A stretch of 64,000 nucleotides of DNA from Hymenobacter daecheongensis DSM 21074 (GCF_900141805.1 NZ_FQYN01000002.1:589421-653420); one strand, 5' to 3'. Counted from the first letter of the stretch, positions 14,777 to 22,474 are shown. Notes: generated by a model from the letters alone, not told the origin. Translations and numbers: made by a program.

Positions 14777-15859
14777 ATGTTTTCCATGTCAAGATTTTCC
14801 TCCCTCTTTAAACAACTCCTGCTCACGGGCGGCGGGGCGCTGGCCCTGCTCGGCTGCACCGACGATAAGGTGGACGGCCCCATTTACAACTTCAGCGCCG
14901 ATGGCAGCAACGTGTTTGTGCTGAACGAGGGCAAATACGGCACGCCCAACGGGGCCGTATCCTACTTCAGCAAAACCAAGAAACAGCTGGTTGATAAAAG
15001 CGTTTTCCAGACGGTGAACCAGCGCGAGCTGGGCGACGTGGTGCAGTCGATGGCCGTGCTGAATGGGCAGGGCTACATTGTGGCCAACAACAGCCAGAAA
15101 GTGGAAGTGGTGAACATGCAGACGTTCCAGACGGTGGCCACCATCAAAGGCCTGGAGCAGCCGCGCTATATGGTGGCCGTGGGCGGTAAGGCCTACGTGA
15201 GCGAGTGGATCAACTTCGATAAGAAGGGCCGCGTTGCCGTTATCGACTTGGCCACCAACACCGTGAAGAAAACCATTGCGGTGGGCATGCAGCCCGAGCA
15301 GCTGCTGGTGGCCAACGGCCGCGTGTACGTGGGCAATACCGGCGACGACACCTTGCGCGTCATCAACCCCGCTACCGACGCGGTGGAAGCCAAAATCAAG
15401 CTGAAGGACGCGCCCGGCAGCCTGGTACTCGATAAGGTCGGCGCTATTTGGGTGCTGTGCCAGGGCATCACGAAGTACGACACCAAAGCGCCATACGCCA
15501 TCCTTTCTGACACGCCCGGCAACCTCGTGAAATTCGCGCCCGCCACGCCTACCGCCCAGACGGTGCTGCCCTTCGCCGGCCACCCCCGCGGACTGCGCCT
15601 GAATGCCGCCGCCGACCAGCTCTACTACCGTCACGCGGGCGGCGTATACCGCATGGCCACCACGGCCACCAGCCTGCCCGCCACGCCGCTCATCCGGCGC
15701 AGCTTCTACGGGATGGACATTGACCCCAAAGACAACACCATCTACGGCTCCGTCGCACCCTTTTCCACCACCGGCAAGTTCATTCGCTACCAGGAAACCG
15801 GCGCGGCCATCGACTCGTTCGACGTGAACATCGGCCCGAACGGCTTCGTGTTTTACTAG
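14777..15859 (+). CDS. Surface beta-propeller lipoprotein, DUF5074/YncE-like (BtuG-like candidate)
   Basis: The 360-residue protein has a lipoprotein signal (LLLTGGGALALLGC, Cys at about residue 27) followed by TDDK, an acidic patch like the Bacteroidota lipoprotein export signal, so it is probably on the cell surface. The mature part is built of YncE-like propeller blades (KVEVVNMQTFQTVATIKG; RVAVIDLATNTVKKTIAVG; TLRVINPATDAVEAKIKL). In Bacteroides, BtuG is a seven-bladed propeller lipoprotein that captures B12 with very high affinity and pairs with BtuB. This gene sits 36 bases after btuB under the same riboswitch. Equivalence to BtuG is inferred from fold, signal and context. Confidence 0.85.
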   Translation: MFSMSRFSSLFKQLLLTGGGALALLGCTDDKVDGPIYNFSADGSNVFVLNEGKYGTPNGAVSYFSKTKKQLVDKSVFQTVNQRELGDVVQSMAVLNGQGYIVANNSQKVEVVNMQTFQTVATIKGLEQPRYMVAVGGKAYVSEWINFDKKGRVAVIDLATNTVKKTIAVGMQPEQLLVANGRVYVGNTGDDTLRVINPATDAVEAKIKLKDAPGSLVLDKVGAIWVLCQGITKYDTKAPYAILSDTPGNLVKFAPATPTAQTVLPFAGHPRGLRLNAAADQLYYRHAGGVYRMATTATSLPATPLIRRSFYGMDIDPKDNTIYGSVAPFSTTGKFIRYQETGAAIDSFDVNIGPNGFVFY

Positions 15860-15882
15860 GCTTTCGGAGCCAGTGCCACACC

Positions 15883-15919
15883 AAAAAGCCCTTCTGCCAG
15901 CTGGCAGAAGGGCTTTTTT
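15883..15919. terminator. Bidirectional terminator after the B12 uptake operon
   Basis: A perfect 18-bp palindrome, AAAAAGCCCTTCTGCCAG and its complement with no extra loop bases, flanked by A and T runs. It serves the lipoprotein gene on the plus strand and probably the small lipoprotein gene on the minus strand. Confidence 0.9.
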
Positions 15920-15951
15920 CTTGTTCAAAGACTAATCAAGAATTCCGCTTG

Positions 15952-16215
15952 CTAGTCGGCCAGACCGTCGTTGTTGCGGTCTTTGGCGGTGGCGGCATTG
16001 TCGTAGAGGTCTTTGCCGGTGGTAGTGCGGGTGGTGTCAGTGGGCAGGCCGCTGGTGTTGGAGCTGGCGCGCTGGCCGGGGTCGGGGTCTTTGGTCTTGT
16101 CGGCTCCGCGCTCCACGTTGGTATCGCCGGAGCCGGTGCCGGTATTGCAGGCGGAGAGGGAAGCGCAGCCCAGCAGCAGGGCCAGGGCCAGAGGTCGGAA
16201 CAGAACAGTTTTCAT
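15952..16215 (-). CDS. Small lipoprotein of unknown function
   Basis: An 87-residue product with a signal peptide and lipobox LSAC (Cys at about residue 23). The mature portion is short, polar and Thr/Asp/Asn-rich, with KTKDPDPGQ and a C-terminal DRNNDGLAD that resembles a calcium-binding DxNxDG loop of dockerin or thrombospondin type. It is probably disordered except at that loop. No family is recognised. It is convergent with the B12 operon across a shared terminator. Confidence 0.7.
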   Translation of the reverse strand: MKTVLFRPLALALLLGCASLSACNTGTGSGDTNVERGADKTKDPDPGQRASSNTSGLPTDTTRTTTGKDLYDNAATAKDRNNDGLAD

Positions 16216-16406
16216 GGTTGAGGGGCTGAAACGGGAAAGAGCGAGCTACTGATGTGTACAGGATACGTACGGCGGCGCGGCGCGGTGGTTTTTCCGGGTT
16301 GGCGCGCCAGCCGCCCAGCTCGGAAAAAATTGCGTTTCCGGGCGGGTTGGGCAGGCAGGTGCTGCCAACGGGCCACGGCCGGGCTGACGAAAGTCGCGCA
16401 ACTCAA

Positions 16407-16414
16407 TATATTTG
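16407..16414 (+). promoter_or_regulatory. -7 box before the HMA-AraC unit
   Basis: TATATTTG, a full TAnnTTTG match, 18 bases before the ATG at 16433. It supports starting the small membrane protein at 16433 and not at the earlier in-frame ATG at 16412. Confidence 0.6.
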
Positions 16415-16432
16415 TTGCTCAGTTCTTTGCTT

Positions 16433-16792
16433 ATGAAAGTTTCCCGCGTCTATCACTTTGCACATTTGCCCTGGGTGCGCCGAACCGGCTGGCTGGCCGC
16501 CACAAGCTTGGTATTGGCCCTGATGCTGACTGGCTACGTGTTTGGCTTCTCCAATCATTTCTTCGGGCGGCTAAGTGGTGCTTTTTTCGTAATATTCTGG
16601 CTGTTAGCCGTTACGTTTCTGGGCGTGGTGCCCTTTGTGAACTGGGCGGCCGCCAATTGGTTTGGGAAAGCATGGGCTGAAATGCCGCCGGAACCCGCGC
16701 GACGCATTCCCCGTTCTGCCCCTGTCTCTTCTCCTATCCGGAAAGTCGGGCGGCCCGCTGCCCGGCCAGACTCATTCTCGAAACGCCCGTGA
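16433..16792 (+). CDS. Small inner-membrane protein coupled to the HMA-AraC regulator
   Basis: A 119-residue protein with two membrane segments (about residues 19-40 and 48-68: WLAATSLVLALMLTGYVFGF; AFFVIFWLLAVTFLGVVPFV) and a basic, Pro/Ser-rich cytoplasmic tail. No named domain is recognised. Its stop overlaps the GTG start of the AraC-type regulator by four bases (GTGA), which points to translational coupling and a shared function. It could be a membrane partner of the regulator, but nothing in the sequence proves that. Confidence 0.65.
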   Translation: MKVSRVYHFAHLPWVRRTGWLAATSLVLALMLTGYVFGFSNHFFGRLSGAFFVIFWLLAVTFLGVVPFVNWAAANWFGKAWAEMPPEPARRIPRSAPVSSPIRKVGRPAARPDSFSKRP

Positions 16793-17361
16793 AAACTACG
16801 CTCCTGCACATCAAAAACATGGTTTGCCCTCGCTGCATCGAAGCCGTGCGCGGTCTTCTTGAGCAAGCCGGGTATCGGCCCACGGAAGTTACCCTGGGCC
16901 AAGCCCAACTCGACCAGACTACCCCCATCGACCCTGCCAGCGTGGCCCCGCTGCTACAGGAAGCCGGTTTCGATGTGCTGCTGGGCCGCGCCGAGCAGCT
17001 GACCGAACAGATAAAAGGTGCGCTGGGCGAATATCTGGAGCACCTGCGCACCGCCCGCATGCCGCTCACCACGTCCGCCTTCCTCACCGACCGGTTTGCC
17101 GCCACCTACTCGCACCTGAGCAAAGTATTTTCGCGCACCGCCAACCTCACCATCGAGAAATACCTGATTCGACTGAAAATAGAGCGGGTGAAGGAAATGC
17201 TGAGCTACGGCGAAATGACGCTGGGCGAAATTGCCGACCAGATGCGCTACAGCAGCGGTCAGCACCTGAGCAACCAGTTCCGCCAGGTCACGGGACGCTC
17301 CGTCAGCGAGTTCCGCCGCGACCTGATGCCCAAGCGCCTTTCGCTGGACGAGTTGGCGTAG
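16789..17361 (+). CDS. AraC-family regulator with N-terminal heavy-metal-associated (HMA-like) domain
   Basis: The 190-residue protein begins TTLLHIKNMVCPRCIEAV, where MVCPRC fits the MxCxxC metal site of HMA domains, and continues through a ferredoxin-like fold to about residue 65. A helical linker leads to an AraC-type double helix-turn-helix at about 100-185 (FAATYSHLSKVFSRTANLTI; LGEIADQMRYSSGQHLSNQF; RQVTGRSVSEFRRDL). Family logic suggests that metal binding at the Cys pair controls DNA binding. The GTG start is supported by the overlap with the upstream stop and by the need to retain the first HMA strand. No metal ATPase or chaperone gene is nearby. Confidence 0.85.
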   Translation: MKTTLLHIKNMVCPRCIEAVRGLLEQAGYRPTEVTLGQAQLDQTTPIDPASVAPLLQEAGFDVLLGRAEQLTEQIKGALGEYLEHLRTARMPLTTSAFLTDRFAATYSHLSKVFSRTANLTIEKYLIRLKIERVKEMLSYGEMTLGEIADQMRYSSGQHLSNQFRQVTGRSVSEFRRDLMPKRLSLDELA

Positions 17362-17386
17362 ATCGTAGGCCTACTGGCACACATCC

Positions 17387-17454
17387 GGACAAAGAATACT
17401 GCCGGGCATTGAAGGAATAATTTCTCTTTAATGCTCGGCAGTTTCTTTCTGTCC
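17387..17454 (+). terminator. Long hairpin after the HMA-AraC gene
   Basis: ACTGCCGGGCATTGAAG pairs with CTTTAATGCTCGGCAGT (two G-T pairs) around an 11-base loop, and the pairing extends outward through GGACA-AAGAA with TTCTTT-TGTCC. A TTTCTTT stretch follows the core. It is longer than a usual terminator and may belong with the inverted repeats of this window. Confidence 0.7.
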
Positions 17455-17547
17455 TTATTTTGAGCATTCTGCATTGTCATAAGGCCGAGCCCCGCGCGAG
17501 GAGAATATGGGAACGGAAGCGCCACCGCGTCTCGTTGTGGCTTGCCG

Positions 17548-17555
17548 TATCTTTG
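17548..17555 (+). promoter_or_regulatory. -7 box of the radical SAM gene
   Basis: TATCTTTG, a full match, 25 bases before the GTG at 17580. It shows that the longer open frame upstream is not coding. Confidence 0.65.
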
Positions 17556-17579
17556 CGGCTCGCCCGTTGCTCCGCTGCT

Positions 17580-19841
17580 GTGTCCGCTTCCCCCCGTATT
17601 CTGCTTCTTACCCCGCCGCTCACCCAGCTGAACACGCCCTACCCGGCTACGGCCTACCTGAAGGGCTTTTTGGGCAGCCGCGGCTACGCCTGCACCCAGG
17701 CCGATTTGGGCCTGGAGCTGGTATTGAAGCTGTTTTCGGAAGAAGGGCTGGCTAGGGTTTTCGCCGAAATCGAAGCCGGGGGTTTCGAGCTTTCCGACAA
17801 CGCCCGCCGCATGGTGCGCCTGCAGCGCAGCTACCTGAGCACCATCGGGCCCGTCATTCGCTTTCTGCAGAACAAGGACAATACGTTGGCCCCACGCATC
17901 TGCCACAGCCGCTTTCTGCCCGAAGCCGGCCGCTTCGACAACGTGGCCGACCTGGAATCGGCCTTTGGCACGATGGGCCTCACCGACCAGGCCCGCCACC
18001 TGGCCACGCTCTACCTCGAAGACTTGGCCGACCTGATCAAGGAAACCGTGGGGCCGCAGTTTGGCTTCTCGCGCTACGCCGAAAAGCTGGCCATGTCGGC
18101 CACGAGCTTTGATGCCCTGCACGAAGCCCTGCACACCCCGCCCAACCTCGTAGACCGGATGCTGCTGGAGCTGGCCGACGCGCTGGTAGCCCGCGTGCAG
18201 CCGGATGTGGTGGGCTTCACGGTGCCGTTTCCGGGCAATCTGTACGGGGCGCTCCGGCTGGCCGGGCGCATCAAACAGCTGCGGCCGACGGTGAAAATTC
18301 TGATGGGCGGCGGCTACCCCAACACTGAGCTGCGCCAGATCCGGGAGCCGCGCTTCTTCGATTATGTCGATTATCTGACCCTGGACGATGGCGAAGGGCC
18401 GTGGCTGCGGATATTGGATTTAGTTGTTGGTTGTCAGTTGTCAGTTGTTAGTGAAGTGCCTGATTCTTCAGGCGAGAAACCAACAACCAACAACCAACAA
18501 CTAACAACTAACCTCCAACGCACCTTCCTGCGCAATGCGGTCGGTGAGGTCGAGTACATCAACCACCCCTACCCTGATATTCCGCACCCCGAGGTGGGCA
18601 CGCCCGACTATTCCGATTTGCCGCTCACGGAATATCTGTCGGTGATTGAGGTGCTGAACCCGATGCACCGGCTCTGGAGCGACGGGCGCTGGAACAAGCT
18701 CACCATTGCCCACGGCTGCTATTGGAAGCGCTGCTCCTTCTGCGACGTGACCCTGGACTACATCGGCCGCTACGAAACCGCGCCCGCCACCCTGCTCGTG
18801 GACCGCATCGAGCAGATTGTGCGGCAAACCGGCCAGACTGGCTTTCACTTCGTGGATGAGGCCGCTCCGCCCCTGGCCCTGCGCGACCTGGCCGTAGAGC
18901 TGCTACGCCGGCAGGTCAGCATTACGTGGTGGGGCAACATCCGCTTCGAGAAAACCTTCACCCCCGACCTGTGCCGCCTGCTGGCCGCCAGCGGCTGTAT
19001 TGCCGTGAGCGGTGGCCTGGAAGTGGCTTCCGACCGCCTGCTGGCCCTCATGGAAAAGGGCGTTACCATTGCCCAGGTGGCCCGCGTCACGGATGGCTTC
19101 ACCCAGGCCGGCATCATGGTGCACGCCTACCTGATGTATGGCTTCCCCACCGAAACCGCCCAGGAAACCGTGGACTCTTTGGAAGTAGTGCGCCAGCTGT
19201 TCCAAGCGGGCATCGTGCAGAGCGGCTACTGGCACCGCTTCTCCATGACGGCGCACTCGCCCGTAGGCAAAAACCCCGCGAAGTACCAAGTGGCTGCCAT
19301 CGGCCCCGAGCCCGGCGACTTCGCCTGGAACGACCTCTGGCACGACGACCCCACCGGCACCGACCACGAGCAGTTCGGCCCCGGTCTGGCCAAAGCCCTC
19401 TACAACTACATGCACGGTGTGGCCCTGCACGAGCCCCTCCAGTTCTGGTTCGATGGCCTGCGCATTCCGCGCCCCACCGTGCCGCGCCAGCTCATCCAGA
19501 AAGCCCTTCAGGAAGCGCCAAAGCCGGATTTTGCGAAGCAGAACCTTCGCCTGTTCTGGCTGGGCAACGCCCCCGAGCTGCCGCCTCTCGACCCGCGCCC
19601 CGGTGCCCGCGCCACGCTCACCTTCTACGAGCAGGCCGAAGATTTCGAGCTAAAAACTACCCCCGCGCTAGGCCAGTGGCTGCACGATCTGCTTACCAGG
19701 CTAAGCACCGACTACAGCACCAAAGTGCTGCTGAAAGATGCCGCCGCTACTTTCCCGCCGGATGCCGGCACGTCGTCCGAGGCGTTTCTGCAGTCGCCTG
19801 CCTGGCTTTTGCTCCGCGAAAAGGGGTTGCTATTGTTTTAA
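17580..19841 (+). CDS. B12-binding-domain radical SAM protein with in-frame repeat insertion
   Basis: I start at GTG 17580 (VSASPRILLLTPPLTQLN), just after a promoter; the product is 753 residues. The first 280 residues form a cobalamin-binding-type Rossmann domain (VGFTVPFPGNLYGALRL, VKILMGGGYPNTEL) without a DxHxxG motif. The radical SAM core follows (AHGCYWKRCSFCD near 381-393) with HFVDEAAPP, WWGNIRFEK and SGGLEVASDR. The cluster motif is CX4CX2C, not the usual CX3CX2C. About 31 residues encoded at 18420-18513 (VVGCQLSVVS to LTTN) derive from a heptamer inverted repeat in the hinge between the domains. The chemistry is unknown. Confidence 0.85.
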   Translation: MSASPRILLLTPPLTQLNTPYPATAYLKGFLGSRGYACTQADLGLELVLKLFSEEGLARVFAEIEAGGFELSDNARRMVRLQRSYLSTIGPVIRFLQNKDNTLAPRICHSRFLPEAGRFDNVADLESAFGTMGLTDQARHLATLYLEDLADLIKETVGPQFGFSRYAEKLAMSATSFDALHEALHTPPNLVDRMLLELADALVARVQPDVVGFTVPFPGNLYGALRLAGRIKQLRPTVKILMGGGYPNTELRQIREPRFFDYVDYLTLDDGEGPWLRILDLVVGCQLSVVSEVPDSSGEKPTTNNQQLTTNLQRTFLRNAVGEVEYINHPYPDIPHPEVGTPDYSDLPLTEYLSVIEVLNPMHRLWSDGRWNKLTIAHGCYWKRCSFCDVTLDYIGRYETAPATLLVDRIEQIVRQTGQTGFHFVDEAAPPLALRDLAVELLRRQVSITWWGNIRFEKTFTPDLCRLLAASGCIAVSGGLEVASDRLLALMEKGVTIAQVARVTDGFTQAGIMVHAYLMYGFPTETAQETVDSLEVVRQLFQAGIVQSGYWHRFSMTAHSPVGKNPAKYQVAAIGPEPGDFAWNDLWHDDPTGTDHEQFGPGLAKALYNYMHGVALHEPLQFWFDGLRIPRPTVPRQLIQKALQEAPKPDFAKQNLRLFWLGNAPELPPLDPRPGARATLTFYEQAEDFELKTTPALGQWLHDLLTRLSTDYSTKVLLKDAAATFPPDAGTSSEAFLQSPAWLLLREKGLLLF
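18420..18513. repeat. Heptamer (TTRGTTG) inverted repeat inside a coding sequence
   Basis: The left arm is tandem heptamers TTAGTTG, TTGGTTG, TCAGTTG, TCAGTTG, TTAGT. The right arm is the inverted set TTGGTTG x2-3 and TTAGTTG x2. The centre holds a perfect GCCTGA/TCAGGC hairpin. It lies wholly within the radical SAM gene, keeps the frame open and adds about 31 Thr/Asn/Gln/Val/Ser-rich residues. Confidence 0.9.
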
Positions 19842-19910
19842 GGCACCTTCACTTTTAGCGTCCTGTAGTGGCGCTGAACAGCAGCATAGCGCCAAACGGA
19901 AGCAGCATCC

Positions 19911-20069
19911 AAGCCCCGGCGGGGCGGCATCTTGGTAGAAAACCGACGTACCCAAACGATTAAAGCCCCAGCGGGGCGGCACCTTTGTTCAACGATTGGT
20001 GCCGCCTCGCTGGGGCTTCTGTTATGTGTGCGCCTATACTTTCTACCGATATGCTACCCTGCTGGGGCT
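19911..20069. repeat. Nested A-B-B'-A' repeat of the AAGCCCCAGCGGGGCGGCA type
   Basis: A (19911-19942) begins AAGCCCCGGCGGGGCGGCAT and ends in GGTAGAAA. B is 19963-19983. B' (19998-20018) is the inverse of B with one mismatch. A' (20041-20069) is the diverged inverse of A, keeping GGTAGAA. The loop between B and B' is 14 bases. It fills the gap between the convergent radical SAM and hydrolase genes and ends 4 bases from the hydrolase stop. I know this GC-rich core as a dispersed repeat in Bacteroidota and some other phyla. Confidence 0.9.
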
Positions 20070-20072
20070 GTT

Positions 20073-21461
20073 TTATTTCGCTGCCTGCTTCATCCAGGTC
20101 ATCATATCGTCGATGTAGCCGGGGGCGGGGCGGGGCCAGTCCCATTTGCCGTCGGTATCGGGGCGTACGCCGGCGGGGAGCATGATTTCGTGATTGGCAT
20201 TGGCGTATACGCGCACTACTGAGCCGCGGCGGTAGCCCACCACGCCGCGCAGGCGGCGGGCACTTTCGCGGGCATCCTGCTGGTCGTCGGCTGCGCCGTA
20301 GAGCAGCAGGGCCGGCACGCGCACCTGCTGCCAGGCGGCGCGCGGGTCCAGCAGCAGGTCGCGCCAGCGCGGCTGGGTTTGCAGCTCAGTGGTGGTCGGA
20401 ATACGGCGGGGCAGCGTGGTGAAAGCGGCCCAGGGTTGCTGCCAGAGGGTTTGCAGCGTCTGGTGCAGCTGCGTGGTGTCGCCTTGGCCATTGCGGCGCA
20501 CGTAGCGCTCCAGCTGCTCAAAAGCCTGCGTGGCCTGCCGCACCTCGGCCGGCGCGGCTCCACGTTGGCGCAAAGCAGCCATAGCCTGAAAGCGAGTGGC
20601 CGTAGCCAGCGGCACGCCCGGCCCCGATACGGCCACCACAAAGGCCACCTTTTTGCCCGGCCCGCCGGCCGCCAGCGCCGCCACGTGCCCGCCCTGCCCA
20701 ATGCCCCACAAGCCTATGTGCACCGAATCGACGGCCGCGTTGCGCTTCAGGGCCTGCACGGCGGCCAGGGCATCTTCGGCCAGCTCCGGAGGGCTGGGAA
20801 TGGCGGGCGGGCGGGCGGCATCGCGGCGGTCGTAGAGGAGGGCGGCGAAGCCATGCCGGGCCAGTAGGTCGGCGTAGGCGCGGAGGGCCCGCTGGTGCGG
20901 GGAGGCGCTGCTATGCAATAGCACCACGGCCGGGTGGCGGCGCAGTGTATCGGCGGTGGGGATGAGCAGGGTGCCGGCCAGCGTGAGCGGGCCGCTACGG
21001 AAGCGGACCGGCGTTTCGCGGTAGGGGCGCGGATCGGGCTTGCCGCGGCGCACCAGCAGCAAGTCGGCCTTCACGCTGTCGGTGGTGAGCAGGCCGCGCA
21101 GGAAGTCGCCTTCCCGGATAGCCTCCACGACCAGGTTACCCGCTTTTGCCCCCGGCTGGCGCTCAAAGCGCAGCTGCGGCGACTTGAACGTGAGGTTTTC
21201 GGCCGGAAAGCCCAGCCCCTGCAAATCGGGAAAGCGCAGGTCGGCCTGGAGCTGGCCGGGTCGGGTTTCGCGCAGGTCGAGGGTCGTGCGCAGGTCGGCC
21301 CCCTGATACGTGACGCGGCCCTCAAAATGGCCCGTGGGCGGCGGCAGGGCCTTCGGGCCGCTATCCGGGGAGCAGGCGGCGAGCAGGGCCGCGCCCAGCA
21401 GCCCGGCCGCCACGGTGTGGCCCGCTTTACCCAAAGAGAAGACCGACCTGCCGTTGCTCAC
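20073..21461 (-). CDS. Alpha/beta-hydrolase-fold lipoprotein lacking the nucleophile serine
   Basis: The 462-residue lipoprotein has the lipobox LLAAC (about residue 30). Residues 40-150 are a beta-rich N-terminal domain, and the rest is a peptidase S9/dienelactone-type hydrolase domain (PAVVLLHSSASPHQRALR; FAALLYDRRD). The nucleophile elbow reads LWGIGQGGHVA, where relatives have G-x-S-x-GG: the serine position is glycine (codon GGG). The acid (YGAADDQQ) and histidine (ANANHEIM) are present. It may be a non-catalytic binding protein, or use another residue. It is convergent with the radical SAM gene. Confidence 0.85.
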   Translation of the reverse strand: MSNGRSVFSLGKAGHTVAAGLLGAALLAACSPDSGPKALPPPTGHFEGRVTYQGADLRTTLDLRETRPGQLQADLRFPDLQGLGFPAENLTFKSPQLRFERQPGAKAGNLVVEAIREGDFLRGLLTTDSVKADLLLVRRGKPDPRPYRETPVRFRSGPLTLAGTLLIPTADTLRRHPAVVLLHSSASPHQRALRAYADLLARHGFAALLYDRRDAARPPAIPSPPELAEDALAAVQALKRNAAVDSVHIGLWGIGQGGHVAALAAGGPGKKVAFVVAVSGPGVPLATATRFQAMAALRQRGAAPAEVRQATQAFEQLERYVRRNGQGDTTQLHQTLQTLWQQPWAAFTTLPRRIPTTTELQTQPRWRDLLLDPRAAWQQVRVPALLLYGAADDQQDARESARRLRGVVGYRRGSVVRVYANANHEIMLPAGVRPDTDGKWDWPRPAPGYIDDMMTWMKQAAK

Positions 21462-21498
21462 GAAGTTGCGGAGTTATGAAGTTGTGGAGGGTGAAATT

Positions 21499-21650
21499 GT
21501 GAAGTTGTGGAAAAGGCTCTGTCATCCTGAACTTGCGAAGGACCTTATGTCAGTTGAACGAGTCGTTGTTACGTCTGCCGTTCTCATTCCATAAGGTCCT
21601 TAGCAAGCATACGCCAGATGAAGGATGACAGAGCCTTTTTCACAACTTCA
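21499..21650. repeat. Degenerate inverted repeat with CTGTCATCCTGA core
   Basis: The outer arms GTGAAGTTGTGgAAAAGGCT/CTGTCATCC (from 21499) pair with the segment ending at 21650; the inner arms are CTTGC-AAGGACCTTATG and its inverse. The right arm has an extra block (ATACGCCAGATGA) and mismatches. Upstream, 21466-21498 adds GTGAAATT and GAAGTTGTGG direct octamer-like copies. The core matches the element at 41707-41810. Confidence 0.8.
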
Positions 21651-21653
21651 CCT

Positions 21654-22190
21654 TTAAAGACCTTTGCGCAAAATCAAATCAGTTTGAATATCCTGCCCGA
21701 GGCGGAACTCGTGGGTGCCGATTTGCTTGAAGCCGAAGCGCTGATAGAAGGCCAGGGCCCGCGGGTTGTGTTCCCACACACCCAGCACCACGGTGCGGCA
21801 GCCGTGGGCGCGGGCCTGGTCAAGGGCCTTGCGCATCAACGACGCGCCCAGGCCGGTGCCAATCCAGTCTTCGCGCACGTAGAGCCGCTCTATTTCCAGG
21901 CGGCCGGCGGTGGGCTGGCCGGGCTCCAACCCCAGCGCCGAGCCGAGGCGCAGCTTGGCGTAGCCCACCACTTCCTGCACCATCTGGGCCAATAGAAATA
22001 TGCTTTCAGGGTCTTCCAGCTCGGCCAGCTGCTTCTCAGGGCTGAAGGTTGAGGCCAGGAAAGCGGCCATGTCCTCGGGCGTGTTGACGGCGGCGAAGGT
22101 ATCGTGAAACGTCTGGCGGCCCAGCACGGCGAGCTGCGCGGCTACGGACGCGGTGCGTTTGGCCAGGGTGATGCGAAGCGGAGAAGTCAT
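21654..22190 (-). CDS. GNAT-family N-acetyltransferase
   Basis: A 178-residue acetyl-CoA-dependent transferase. Motif A is present (RLEIERLYVREDWIGTGLGA, with the Q/RxxGxG/A-like loop), preceded by the VVGYAKLRLG strand and followed by VVLGVWEHNPRALAFYQRFG, the typical motif B. The N-terminus contains TFHDTFAAVNTPEDMAAFL, similar to small-molecule or protein acetyltransferases of the RimI/SpeG-like broad group. The substrate cannot be assigned. It is the last gene of a minus-strand run with the two small membrane proteins upstream (18-base gap). Confidence 0.85.
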   Translation of the reverse strand: MTSPLRITLAKRTASVAAQLAVLGRQTFHDTFAAVNTPEDMAAFLASTFSPEKQLAELEDPESIFLLAQMVQEVVGYAKLRLGSALGLEPGQPTAGRLEIERLYVREDWIGTGLGASLMRKALDQARAHGCRTVVLGVWEHNPRALAFYQRFGFKQIGTHEFRLGQDIQTDLILRKGL

Positions 22191-22208
22191 GAAGGCGAGA
22201 GAGTTAAG

Positions 22209-22445
22209 CTACCTGTCCTGGTCGGTGCGCATGCGCCACCCCATGCGTACCATGATACCGGCGGCGGCCAACATAGCCAGTCCCAGCACCAGCTGCTGGC
22301 CGCCGAGGCCGGTCTGGCCCGTCTGCTGCCAGCGGTAGTACGCCACCACCACCTGCAGCGCCAGGCCCAGCAGCAGCAGCACGCCGGCCGTCAGGAACAG
22401 CCAGCCGACTATCTTCTGGGAAACGGGATGGAGCTTGCGCGGCAT
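22209..22445 (-). CDS. Small two-helix membrane protein (paralogue 1)
   Basis: A 78-residue protein with two membrane helices (about 13-33 and 48-66) joined by a short polar loop, ending VRMGWRMRTDQDR. The neighbouring upstream gene encodes a protein of the same size and plan that ends MMRTGWRLRRNSR, so the pair appears to be a tandem duplication with a conserved M-R-x-GWR-x-R cytoplasmic end. No family or function is recognised. Confidence 0.7.
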   Translation of the reverse strand: MPRKLHPVSQKIVGWLFLTAGVLLLLGLALQVVVAYYRWQQTGQTGLGGQQLVLGLAMLAAAGIMVRMGWRMRTDQDR

Positions 22446-22474
22446 ACGGACACGGCGGGGCCAACGGGTGGCGG

